Assembly: GCA_036675815.1 (NCBI GenBank)
Contig: JAKFEE010000050.1
Coordinates: 33,700 to 97,699, forward strand
Direction of reading: 5' to 3'
DNA length: 64,000 bases
DNA from: JAKFEE01 sp036675815
GTDB taxonomy: Bacteria > Pseudomonadota > Alphaproteobacteria > Rhodospirillales > Magnetospirillaceae
Shown here: piece by piece, positions 18,133-26,134 of the stretch
How the letters are laid out: the number at the start of each line of letters is the position of its first letter
How positions within the stretch are numbered: position 1 is the stretch's first letter
Position numbers and translations under genes: made by a program
Notes under the pieces: model-generated
Seen by the model: only the letters and a program-made list of their open reading frames with translations
What the model was told of the DNA's origin: nothing
Databases searched by the model: none

Positions 18133-20202
18133 ATGCCCTTCCCCTTCGGCCGCGGCCATGCCCGCGCCGCCGTCGCCGCCGCCCTCATCGGCGCCGTCCC
18201 CAGCCTTGCCGCCGCCGAGCCGGTGGCGCTCGATGAAGTCACCGTCACCGGTACCCGCGAGGGTGAACTGAAATCGGAAACACCGAAATCGGTGAGCGTG
18301 CTCGACGGCGCCACCATCGACATGGTCAAGCCGACCCACCCATCGGAGCTGTTCAACCGCATTCCCGGCGTCAGCATCCAGCCGACCACCGGCGAGGGCC
18401 ACACCACCGCCATCCGCCAGCCGATCACCACCGATCCGGTCTATCTGTTCCTGGAAGACGGCGTGCCGACGCGGGCCACCGGCTTCTTCAACCACAACGC
18501 CCTCTACGAGGTGAACATCCCGCAGGCCGAATCCGTCGAGGTCATCCGCGGCCCCGGTAGCGCCCTGCACGGCAGCGACGCCATCGGCGGCGTCATCAAC
18601 GTGTTGACCAAGGCGCCGTCGCTGGAGTTCGAGGCCGGCGGCACCGTCGAGGCCGGATCGGACGGCTGGCGCCGCCTGCTGGCGACGGCGAGCGACGGCT
18701 GGGCGGCCGGCGGGGCGCGCATCGACGCCAATCTCACCCATTCCGACGGCTGGCGCGACGCCACCGAATACGACCGCCGCTCGGCCACCTTGCGCGTCGA
18801 CCACGTCTTCGACAACGGCGCCCTGCTGAAGACGGTGCTCTCCGGCAGCGACATCGACCAGCAGACCGGGGCGGCGTCGCGCCTGTCGCTGGGCGACTAC
18901 AGGCACCACCCGAAGACCAACTACACGCCGGTGGCGTTCCGCGAGGTGCAGGCGCTGCGCCTGTCGACCTCCTACGAGCAGGAATGGGGCGACTCGCTGC
19001 TGACGCTCACCCCCTATGCCCGCTGGAACGAGATGGACCTGCTGCCGGCCTGGCAGCTGACCTACGACCCGGTGCTCTACACCACCGGGCACAGGTCGCT
19101 GGGCCTGCTGGCCAAGTTCCGCCACGACTTCGCGCCGTGGCGCACGCGCCTGGTGGCCGGCATCGACCTCGACTACAGCCCCGGCTTCCGCAAGGAATGG
19201 TCGCTGAACCGCAGCTTCGACGCCAGCGGCCGCATCGTCACCTCGTATGCCAAGAACCAGAAGACCTACGACTACGACGTCACCTACATGCAGGCCTCGC
19301 CCTATCTGCATGCCGAGACCTCGCCGGTCGACGCCCTGCGCCTCAGCGCCGGCCTGCGCCTCGACCTGGCCCGCTACGAGTACGACGACCATCTGGGCGC
19401 GCTGCAGATCGGCAGCCGACGGCGCCCGGCCGACACCAACCTCAACTACGACCACCTGAGCCCCAGCCTGGGCGCCACCTACGCCTTCACGTCGGCGCTC
19501 AACGGCTTCGCCAATTACAAGCACGCCTTCCGCGCCCCGTCGGAGAGCGACCTGTTCCGCCAGGGGCGCAGCGTCGACACCGTGGGGTTGGCGCCGGTGA
19601 AGGTGGACAGCTACGAGATCGGCCTGCGCGGCCCCTCGGCCGGGCCGTTCACCTGGGAAATCGCCGCCTACACCATGACCAAGGACGACGACATCCTGAG
19701 CTCGCGCGACGCCTCGGGCATCACCACCACCACCAATTCCGGCAAGACGCGCCACCGCGGCGTCGAGGTCGGCTTGGGGTGGGCGGTAAGCGACGAGATC
19801 GGACTGCACACGGCGTGGTCCTACGCCAAGCACACCTACGAGGACTGGTCGGCCGGCGGCGTCACCTATGACGGCAACGAGATCCCGTTGGCGCCGCGGT
19901 GGATCGGCAACGTCATCCTGCGCTATGCGCCACGCTTCCTCGCCGGCAGCAGCTTCGAGGCGGAATGGGCCTATCTGGGCGACTATTACCTCGACGAGCT
20001 CAACACCGCCGACTACGACGGCCATGGCCTGCTGCACCTGCGCGCCGCCTGGCGCCTCAATGACAACCTGTCGCTGTTCGGCCGCATCTACAACGTGACC
20101 GACGAGCGCTGGGCGACCACCGGCATGGTGCGCAACGGCCAGGAAGAGTATAACCCCGGCATGCCGCGCAGCGTGTTTGCCGGCCTGACGGTGAAGTTCT
20201 GA
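18133..20202 (+). CDS. TonB-dependent outer-membrane receptor
   Basis: Energy-coupled outer-membrane gate of 689 residues. It has a signal peptide, a TonB box-like DEVTVTGTRE near the mature N terminus, a plug domain (SVEVIRGPGSALHGSDAIGG) and a 22-strand barrel ending in the aromatic C terminus LTVKF. The operon context (small Cys/His protein before it; sialidase-fold, TlpA-like and TonB proteins after it) suggests a metal or metallophore substrate, perhaps copper. ATG 18133 begins the signal peptide; the longer frame upstream is rejected. Confidence 0.92.
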   Translation: MPFPFGRGHARAAVAAALIGAVPSLAAAEPVALDEVTVTGTREGELKSETPKSVSVLDGATIDMVKPTHPSELFNRIPGVSIQPTTGEGHTTAIRQPITTDPVYLFLEDGVPTRATGFFNHNALYEVNIPQAESVEVIRGPGSALHGSDAIGGVINVLTKAPSLEFEAGGTVEAGSDGWRRLLATASDGWAAGGARIDANLTHSDGWRDATEYDRRSATLRVDHVFDNGALLKTVLSGSDIDQQTGAASRLSLGDYRHHPKTNYTPVAFREVQALRLSTSYEQEWGDSLLTLTPYARWNEMDLLPAWQLTYDPVLYTTGHRSLGLLAKFRHDFAPWRTRLVAGIDLDYSPGFRKEWSLNRSFDASGRIVTSYAKNQKTYDYDVTYMQASPYLHAETSPVDALRLSAGLRLDLARYEYDDHLGALQIGSRRRPADTNLNYDHLSPSLGATYAFTSALNGFANYKHAFRAPSESDLFRQGRSVDTVGLAPVKVDSYEIGLRGPSAGPFTWEIAAYTMTKDDDILSSRDASGITTTTNSGKTRHRGVEVGLGWAVSDEIGLHTAWSYAKHTYEDWSAGGVTYDGNEIPLAPRWIGNVILRYAPRFLAGSSFEAEWAYLGDYYLDELNTADYDGHGLLHLRAAWRLNDNLSLFGRIYNVTDERWATTGMVRNGQEEYNPGMPRSVFAGLTVKF

Positions 20203-20203
20203 C

Positions 20204-21421
20204 ATGCGCCTGCTGCCCCTTCTGATGGCGACGCTGCTCGCCGCCGCCCCCGCCTGGGCCCAGCACCGCCATGAGGCGGCGGCGCCCGCGCCGGCCTGTG
20301 CCGAACGGCTGACCCTGGCCTGCGCCAGGGTGGCCACCCCCGCCTTCGGCGCCGACGGCGCCCTGTGGCTGGCCTGGGCACAGGGCGGCCATGTCTGGGT
20401 GGGCCGCTCCGCCGACGAGGGCGCCACCTTCACCGACGTGGCCAAGGTCAACCCGGCTCCGCAGGCCATCGACGACAACGGCGAGAACCGGCCGAAGCTG
20501 GCCATGGACGGCGCCGGCCGCATCTTCGTCACCTACGCCGTCAAGACCGACCGCCCGTACAGCGGCGACGTGCTGTTCAGCCGCTCGCTGGACGGCGGCC
20601 GCAGCTTCTCGGTCCCGCGCAGCCTGGCCGGCGACGGCGGCTCGCCGTCGCTGCGCTTCGAGACCCTGGGCGTCGCCCCCGGCGGGCGCATCTACGCCGC
20701 CTGGATCGACAAGCGCCGCGCGGCCGCGGCGGCCAAGGGCGCCTATCGCGGCGCCACCCTGGCGGTGGCGTGGTCGGACGATGGCGGCAAGAGCTTCGGC
20801 CGAACCGTGCTGGCGCAAGACCACACCTGCGAGTGCTGCCGCATGGCCCTGGCCTTCGACGCCGACGGCCTGCCGGTGCTGGCGTGGCGCAACATCTTCG
20901 CCCCCAACCTGCGCGACCACGCGGTGATGAAGTTCGCCGCCCCCGACTTGCCCGGCGACGCGGTGCGCATCGCCGACGACTCCTGGGCCATCGACGCCTG
21001 TCCGCATCATGGGCCGGGGCTGGCGGTGGGCGAGCCCGGCGTGTTCCATGTCGTCTGGTTCACCCAAGGCCAGAACCGGCGCGGCCTGTTCTATGCCCGC
21101 TCCGACGACGCCGGCCGCACCTTCTCGGCGCCGATGGGCCTGGGCGATGCCCAGCGCGCGCCGACCCACGCCCATGTCGCCGCCATCGGCCGCACGGTGG
21201 CCGTCGCGTGGAAGGAGTTCACCGGCGAGGCCAGCGAGATCATGACCATGACGTCGCGGGACGGCGGGAACACTTGGAGCGCCCCGAAGCGAGCCGCCCA
21301 CAGCGCCGGCGCCTCGGACCACCCGCTGCTGATCGCCGGCAATGAGGGCATCCACCTGTCGTGGCTGACGCGCGACGAGGGCTATCGGCTGATTCCCGTC
21401 GTCGCGGCGGGCAAGCCATGA
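20204..21421 (+). CDS. Sialidase-fold (BNR repeat) periplasmic protein with Cys/His motifs
   Basis: The 405-residue product has a signal peptide (LLPLLMATLLAAAPAWA) and repeated SxDxGxTF-type Asp-boxes (SADEGATF, SLDGGRSF, SDDGGKSF, SDDAGRTF), so it folds as a beta-propeller of the sialidase superfamily. It lacks obvious reason to be a glycosidase here. Instead it carries DHTCECCRM (Cys 209, 211, 212) and DACPHHGPG (Cys 266, His 268-269), which look like metal or thiol sites. It starts one base after the receptor stop and overlaps the thioredoxin gene, so all act together, probably in receiving or sensing the imported metal. Confidence 0.8.
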   Translation: MRLLPLLMATLLAAAPAWAQHRHEAAAPAPACAERLTLACARVATPAFGADGALWLAWAQGGHVWVGRSADEGATFTDVAKVNPAPQAIDDNGENRPKLAMDGAGRIFVTYAVKTDRPYSGDVLFSRSLDGGRSFSVPRSLAGDGGSPSLRFETLGVAPGGRIYAAWIDKRRAAAAAKGAYRGATLAVAWSDDGGKSFGRTVLAQDHTCECCRMALAFDADGLPVLAWRNIFAPNLRDHAVMKFAAPDLPGDAVRIADDSWAIDACPHHGPGLAVGEPGVFHVVWFTQGQNRRGLFYARSDDAGRTFSAPMGLGDAQRAPTHAHVAAIGRTVAVAWKEFTGEASEIMTMTSRDGGNTWSAPKRAAHSAGASDHPLLIAGNEGIHLSWLTRDEGYRLIPVVAAGKP

Positions 21422-21900
21422 GGGCGGTGCTGATCGCGCTCGCCGCGGCTGTGGCCCTGCTGCCCGCCGTGGCCGGTGCCGCCGAACTGCGCCCCTTCGG
21501 CCGCGGCAGTTGGCAGCAGATCGTCGCCGCGCACGCCGACCGCCCCACGGTGATCGCCTTCTGGTCGCTGGGCTGCCCACCCTGCATCGCCGAGATGCCG
21601 CTGTGGCGCGATCTAGCCGAAAACCACCCCGAGGTCGCCGTGGTGCTGGTGGCGACCGACCCGGCCGAAGAGTCGGAGCGCCTGTCGCGGGTGCTGGCCC
21701 GGCATGGCGTGGCCGGGCTGGAGACCTGGGTTTTCGCCGACGATTTCGTCGAGCGCCTGCGCTTCGAGGTCGATCCGGCCTGGCGCGGCGAGCTGCCGCG
21801 CACCCATCTGCTGGCGCCCGGCAAACAGCCGCAGGTGGTGACGGGACTGCTGGAGAAGCCGGCGCTCGGGCGCTGGCTCGGCGCGTATGGCGGCGGCTGA
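21418..21900 (+). CDS. TlpA-like periplasmic thioredoxin
   Basis: The 160-residue product has a signal peptide and a thioredoxin fold with active site LGCPPCIAEMP (Cys 53, Cys 56). TlpA/ResA-type proteins reduce disulfides or assist metal insertion in the periplasm. The start overlaps the preceding stop (ATGA), which decides the start and shows coupling. The adjacent sialidase-fold protein with its Cys cluster is a natural redox partner; this is inference. Confidence 0.85.
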   Translation: MRAVLIALAAAVALLPAVAGAAELRPFGRGSWQQIVAAHADRPTVIAFWSLGCPPCIAEMPLWRDLAENHPEVAVVLVATDPAEESERLSRVLARHGVAGLETWVFADDFVERLRFEVDPAWRGELPRTHLLAPGKQPQVVTGLLEKPALGRWLGAYGGG

Positions 21901-22690
21901 GCGGCAACGCGACCCTGTCGAGGCCGGCACCTGCCGGCCATTGATCGCCGAGGCGCGGCCCGCCCGGATCGAGTCGGCGTCGGTCAGGCGGTGGCCGGCA
22001 TGGGCCGCCGCCGCGGCGCTGCATGCGACCACCGCCGCCGCCTTCCTGGCATGGCCGGCGGCGACGCCGCCGCAGGTGCCGTCGATGGTGGTGGAAATCG
22101 TCCCCGAGGCCATGCCCGAGGCGGCGGCGCCGCTCGCCCTGGCCGAGCTGACGCCGCCACCGCCGCTGCAGAGCGCCGAGGTAACGCCGCCCGAACCACC
22201 ACCGGTCGTGCCAGACGAGGCAGACGTTCCCGATGAAGCCGAGCCGGTGGACGAAGCGCCGGAGCCGCCGCCGACACCCAAGCCCAAGCCCAAGCCCAAG
22301 CCCAAGATTGAGACAAACCCCAAGGAGCCGGCGCAGAGCGATCGCGCGGCGGCGACGGCCGGCCCGACGCCGGTGAGCGCCAATGCCGCGCCGGCGGCGC
22401 CGGCCTACGTGCCGCCGTCCAGCCAGGCGGCCTATCTCAACAACCCCAAGCCGGTGTATCCGCACGCCGCGCGCCGCCGCGGCATGCAAGGTACGGTGCT
22501 GCTGTCGGTGCGCGTCGGTGCCGAAGGCCGGGCGCTCGGCGTGGCGCTGAAGGAGAGCTCGGGGTTCGCGCTGCTCGACCGCGCCGCCCAGGAGGCCGTC
22601 GCCGCTTGGCGCTTCGTGCCGGCCAGCCGCGCCGGCCGGCCAGTGGAGGCCAGTGTCGAGGTGCCGATCCGCTTCGCCCTGGAGGGCTGA
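21887..22690 (+). CDS. tonB: Energy transducer TonB
   Basis: Links the proton motive force (through ExbB/ExbD, not in this window) to the TonB receptor. The 267 residues show a short cytoplasmic start, one membrane helix (about 38-60), a Pro-rich periplasmic spacer with KP repeats (TPKPKPKPKPKPK) and the C-terminal TonB domain (YPHAARRRGMQGTVLLSVRV, AVAAWRFVPA). It overlaps the thioredoxin gene by 14 bp and closes the operon. A dedicated TonB suggests a specialised uptake route. Confidence 0.92.
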   Translation: MAAAERQRDPVEAGTCRPLIAEARPARIESASVRRWPAWAAAAALHATTAAAFLAWPAATPPQVPSMVVEIVPEAMPEAAAPLALAELTPPPPLQSAEVTPPEPPPVVPDEADVPDEAEPVDEAPEPPPTPKPKPKPKPKIETNPKEPAQSDRAAATAGPTPVSANAAPAAPAYVPPSSQAAYLNNPKPVYPHAARRRGMQGTVLLSVRVGAEGRALGVALKESSGFALLDRAAQEAVAAWRFVPASRAGRPVEASVEVPIRFALEG

Positions 22691-22745
22691 GGCGCGAAGC
22701 GCGGGAGCACCGACGCCGGCTCCGCATGTTCTTGTTCCCTATCCC

Positions 22746-22835
22746 CGTCATTCCCCGCGAAAGCGGGAATCCATGCCGCCGGAGCCCGTCCGCGCCCAGT
22801 CCGCGGAATGGACCCCCGCTTCCGCGCGGGTGACG
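22746..22835. repeat. REPIN-like inverted doublet (family B)
   Basis: Starts CGTCATTCCCCGCGAAAGCG and ends in the inverted CCCGCTTCCGCGCGGGTGACG, about 90 bp in all. It lies between convergent tonB and the CDF gene. Confidence 0.85.
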
Positions 22836-22864
22836 GTGGGTGAATTGCGGGAGAGGGTATGGTT

Positions 22865-23803
22865 TCAACCAAACCGGGCGTGGCTCTCGACGATGCCGGC
22901 GGGGTCGTGGTGGATGATCACCTCGGCGGCGGGGAAGGCGGCGCGGATGGTGCCCTCGACCTGATCGCCGATCTCATGCGCCCGCCACAGCGGCAGATGG
23001 CCATCCATGACCAGGTGAAGCTGGATGAATTGCTGCGGGCCGGAGGAGCGGGTGCGCAGGTCGTGGATGCTGCGCACGTCCGAGTGCCGGAGGCAGATCT
23101 CCTTGATGCGCGCGCGCTCGTCCTCGGCGAATTCGCGGTCCATCAGCAGGTTCATCGATTCGCGTGCGATCTTCCCGGCGTTGTAGACGAGGTAGGCGGC
23201 AATGGCGATGGCGAACAGCGGATCGGCCAGGCCCCAGCCCACGTACATGGCCAACAGAATCGACAGAATGACGCTGCCGTTGATCAGCAGGTCGCCGGTG
23301 TAGTGCAGCGAATCGGCGCTGATGGCCACCGACCGGCTGCGGCGCACGACATAGCGCTGAAAGCGCACCAGGGCGAAGGTGACGGCGATCGAGAACACCA
23401 TCACGGCGATGCCGATCCAGCCGTGCTGCACCGGCTGCGGCGTGGCCAGCCGCCCCGCCGATTCGATGACCAGGAACAGCCCCGAGCCGGCGATGAACGC
23501 CGCCTGCCCCAGCCCGGCCAGCGGCTCGGCCTTGCCATGGCCGAAACGGTGCTCGCGATCGGCCGGCTGCAGCGCATGACGCACCGCCAGCAGGTTGACC
23601 AGCGAGGCGGCGGTATCCAGCACCGAATCGATCAGGGTCGACAGGATGGCCACCGAATCTGTCGCCACCCACGCCGCCACCTTGACCAGGATGAGCAGGC
23701 TGGCCGCCGCGACCGACGCATAGGTGGCCAGGCGCACCAGGCGGTCGTCGCGGCCGGCGCCCGCCGACGGGTCGCTCAGGGGAACAGGTGCTCGATCCGC
23801 CAT
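22865..23803 (-). CDS. Cation diffusion facilitator transporter (FieF-like)
   Basis: Inner-membrane divalent-cation efflux protein of about 312 residues with six membrane segments. The metal-site pattern is seen as SLIDSVLDTAAS-like residues (TLIDSVLDTAASLVN), a HRFGHGKAEPLAGL loop and SLHYTGDLLIN. The cytoplasmic metal-binding domain follows (QLHLVMDGHLPLWRAHEI, VIIHHDPAG). The likely start ATG 23803 overlaps the 3' end of pdxH by 28 bp. Substrate could be iron, zinc or manganese. Confidence 0.88.
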   Translation of the reverse strand: MADRAPVPLSDPSAGAGRDDRLVRLATYASVAAASLLILVKVAAWVATDSVAILSTLIDSVLDTAASLVNLLAVRHALQPADREHRFGHGKAEPLAGLGQAAFIAGSGLFLVIESAGRLATPQPVQHGWIGIAVMVFSIAVTFALVRFQRYVVRRSRSVAISADSLHYTGDLLINGSVILSILLAMYVGWGLADPLFAIAIAAYLVYNAGKIARESMNLLMDREFAEDERARIKEICLRHSDVRSIHDLRTRSSGPQQFIQLHLVMDGHLPLWRAHEIGDQVEGTIRAAFPAAEVIIHHDPAGIVESHARFG

Positions 23804-24357
23804 TCGTCGCCGTCCTGATGGAACACCGTGCGGTCGTGCAGGCGAAACGGCCGGTCCTGCCAAAACTCGATGGTGTGGGCGGCCAGCCGGAAGCCCGACC
23901 AATGCGGCGGCCGCGGCACCTTGCCCAGGCCGAAGCGGGCCGCATACTCGCCCACCCGCTTCTCCAGCTCGAAGCGGCCGGTGAGCGGCCGCGATTGCCG
24001 CGATGCCCAGGCGCCGATCTGGCTGGCGCGCGGGCGCGAGATGAAATAGGCATCGGCCTCGTCGTCGCTCACCTGGGTCACCGGCCCCTCGACTCGCACC
24101 TGGCGGCGCAGCGACTTCCAATGGAAGCACAGCGCCGCCTGCGGATTGGCCGTCAACTCGCCGCCCTTGCGGCTTTCGAGATTGGTGTAGAAGACGAAAC
24201 CGCGGGCATCGACCTCCTTCAGCAGCACCATGCGCACCGACGGCAGGCCGCCCGGCGTGCAAGTCGCCAAGGCCATGGCGGTCGGGTCATTGGGCTCGTG
24301 CTGCTCGGCCTCGGCCAACCATCCCTTGAACATGTCGTATGGATCGCGTTCCGCCAT
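23776..24357 (-). CDS. pdxH: Pyridoxamine 5'-phosphate oxidase
   Basis: FMN enzyme that makes pyridoxal 5'-phosphate from PNP or PMP. The 193-residue length is normal. Visible family motifs are PSVRMVLLKEVD, GFVFYTNLESRKGGEL, ALCFHWKSLRRQVRVEG, SRPRASQIGAWASRQS and the C-terminal RLHDRTVFHQDGDEWRIEHLFP in parts. It is translated ahead of the overlapping CDF transporter. Its promoter shares the gap with the divergent lipoprotein gene. Confidence 0.95.
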   Translation of the reverse strand: MAERDPYDMFKGWLAEAEQHEPNDPTAMALATCTPGGLPSVRMVLLKEVDARGFVFYTNLESRKGGELTANPQAALCFHWKSLRRQVRVEGPVTQVSDDEADAYFISRPRASQIGAWASRQSRPLTGRFELEKRVGEYAARFGLGKVPRPPHWSGFRLAAHTIEFWQDRPFRLHDRTVFHQDGDEWRIEHLFP

Positions 24358-24497
24358 ACCTCATCCGTTCCAAAAGGCTAATGCCGGCATCCCGCCTCAT
24401 TGTTCGCTGGATGCGGCCATGATTTCGCCTATGTTCTATCGCGTCATGTGACGTGTACAAAGACCTGATCGCACAACAGCCTGGGCGAAGAAACGAA

Positions 24498-25007
24498 ATG
24501 ATCACCCTTACGAAGAAGTTGGTCCCGGTTGCCCTGTCGGCCCTCGTCCTGGCCGGCTGCCAACAACCCGGCGGCTATGGCTACGACGGCACCTATGGTG
24601 GCGGCCTCAATCGCCAGACGGGCGGCGCGGCGCTGGGCGGCATCGTCGGCGGCCTGGCCGGCTCGAGCATGGGCAGCGGTTCGGGCCGGGTCGCCGCCAC
24701 CGCCGCCGGCGCCCTGCTCGGCGTGCTGGTCGGCAGCGAGGTCGGCCGCTCCCTGGACGAGGCCGATCGCCAGCGGATGAGCATGGCGCAGCAGAACGCC
24801 TTTGCCGCGCCCATCGGCTCCAACGTCCAGTGGAGCAACCCGCAGAGCGGCAACTACGGCTATTACACGCCGGTGCGCGACGGCCGCGACACCGCCGGCA
24901 ACTATTGCCGCGAGTTCCAACAGGCCATCGTCGTCGGCGGCCGTCAACAGACCGGTGTCGGCACGGCCTGCCAGCAGTCCGACGGCACCTGGCGCATCGT
25001 GCAGTGA
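24498..25007 (+). CDS. 17-kDa-surface-antigen-like lipoprotein with glycine zipper
   Basis: Predicted outer-membrane lipoprotein of 169 residues. The lipobox LVLAGC places the lipidated Cys at residue 21. A glycine-zipper segment (GGAALGGIVGGLAGSSMG, GALLGVLVGSEVG) matches the Rickettsia 17-kDa antigen/2TM glycine-zipper family, and the C-terminal domain ends with paired Cys (NYCREFQQ, TACQQSDGTWRIV). ATG 24498 begins the signal sequence; the longer frame from 24453 adds an unlikely leader. Family members support envelope structure; the precise role is unknown. Confidence 0.85.
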   Translation: MITLTKKLVPVALSALVLAGCQQPGGYGYDGTYGGGLNRQTGGAALGGIVGGLAGSSMGSGSGRVAATAAGALLGVLVGSEVGRSLDEADRQRMSMAQQNAFAAPIGSNVQWSNPQSGNYGYYTPVRDGRDTAGNYCREFQQAIVVGGRQQTGVGTACQQSDGTWRIVQ

Positions 25008-25014
25008 TCCGGCC

Positions 25015-25039
25015 GGGGAAGCGGCGAACCCGCTTCCCC
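25015..25039 (+). terminator. Hairpin after the lipoprotein gene
   Basis: GGGGAAGCGG and CCGCTTCCCC form a perfect 10-bp stem with a five-base loop, eight bases after the stop. No T run follows, so termination efficiency is uncertain. Confidence 0.55.
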
Positions 25040-25110
25040 GCGCCACCACGCCACTGGCAAGAATCCCATTGGCGCCTTAGTAGTATGGGCAGGTGCCAAG
25101 GAGGCTGGCG

Positions 25111-26040
25111 GTGAAGGATCCGTATCAGGTGCTGGGGGTCGCCAGGGCGGCGAGCGCCGACGACATCAAGAAGGCTTACCGGAAGCTGGCGCGCAGCATG
25201 CACCCCGACATGAATCCGGGGAACAAGCACGCCGAGGACCGCTTCAAGGACATTTCGGCCGCCTACGACCTGCTGTCCGACCCGGCCAAGAAGGCGCGCT
25301 ACGACCGCGGCGAGATCGACGCCAGCGGCGCCGAGCGGCCACGGCACCATTACCGCAGCCATGCCGCCGGCTCGGGCGCCGGCGCCGGGTTTGGCGGATT
25401 CGGCGGCCGCTTCCGCGACTTCGACGTGGGCGGCAGCTTCGACGCCGACGACATCCTGTCCGACATCTTCGGCCGGCGCACCGGCGCCCGCGGGCGCGGC
25501 CCGGCGCGCGGCGCCAACCAGCACTATTCGCTGACCGTTTCCTTCGTCGACGCCGCGCTGGGGGCGACCAAGCGCATCACCCTGCCCATGGGCAAGAGCC
25601 TGGACGTGCGCATCCCGCCGGGCAGCGACGACGGCCAGACGCTGCGGCTGAAGGGCCAGGGCGCCCCCGGCGCCGGCGGCGGCGCGGCCGGCGATGCCCT
25701 GATCGAACTGACGGTGGAACCGCACCCCTTCTTCAAGCGCGAGGGCCGCGATATCCATCTGGAGTTGCCGGTGACCCTCCCCGAAGCCGTGCTGGGGGCG
25801 AAGGTGACGGTGCCGACCCTGGAAGGCCGCGTCGCCCTGACCGTCCCTCCCGGCAGCAACACGGGCGCCATCTTGCGCCTCAAGGGCAAGGGCATCCCGG
25901 GGACCCATCAGTGCGGCGATCAATATGTCAGGCTCAAGGTGATGCTGCCGGACAAGCCGGATGCCGAACTACAGGAGTTCCTGAACAAGTGGGCACGCAG
26001 CCACGACTACGACGTGCGCGGCAAGGCCGGCATGGCCTGA
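25111..26040 (+). CDS. DnaJ-like co-chaperone (CbpA type)
   Basis: Hsp40 that stimulates DnaK. The 309 residues have a J-domain with HPD at 31-33 (KLARSMHPDMNP), a Gly/Phe-rich linker (GAGFGGFGGRFRDF) and the C-terminal substrate domains (LDVRIPPGSDDGQTLRLKG; GRVALTVPPGSNTGAILRLKG in parts). The Cys-rich zinc fingers of true DnaJ are absent, hence CbpA type. AGGAGG six bases before GTG 25111 decides the start against the GTG at 25093. Confidence 0.9.
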   Translation: MKDPYQVLGVARAASADDIKKAYRKLARSMHPDMNPGNKHAEDRFKDISAAYDLLSDPAKKARYDRGEIDASGAERPRHHYRSHAAGSGAGAGFGGFGGRFRDFDVGGSFDADDILSDIFGRRTGARGRGPARGANQHYSLTVSFVDAALGATKRITLPMGKSLDVRIPPGSDDGQTLRLKGQGAPGAGGGAAGDALIELTVEPHPFFKREGRDIHLELPVTLPEAVLGAKVTVPTLEGRVALTVPPGSNTGAILRLKGKGIPGTHQCGDQYVRLKVMLPDKPDAELQEFLNKWARSHDYDVRGKAGMA

Positions 26041-26051
26041 GCCGACGGCGG

Positions 26052-26119
26052 ATGCGGACCTGAAGGTCCGCGCTTCAGTGAGGCGGCGGCGAGAGGACCG
26101 CGGAGCTCCAGCTCCGCAA
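26052..26119. repeat. Paired palindromic repeat (family A)
   Basis: ATGCGGACCTGAAGGTCCGC and CGCGGAGCTCCAGCTCCGC lie between the convergent DnaJ-like and YihY genes, and can fold as two hairpins or as a long cruciform. Confidence 0.8.
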
Positions 26120-26134
26120 CCGTCGCCGACGGTG

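Noticed and set aside
17461..20532. Open frame of about 1,000 codons on the minus strand across the dehydrogenase and TonB receptor genes
   Set aside because: It is the antisense shadow of real GC-rich genes. The translation is low-complexity Ala/Gly/Arg/Val with no domain or start signal, while the plus strand encodes a clear receptor.
20204..21421. Secreted glycosidase (true sialidase) for host glycan use
   Set aside because: The protein keeps only the Asp-box propeller fold. It lies in a TonB/thioredoxin operon and carries Cys/His motifs, and no other glycan-use gene is nearby.
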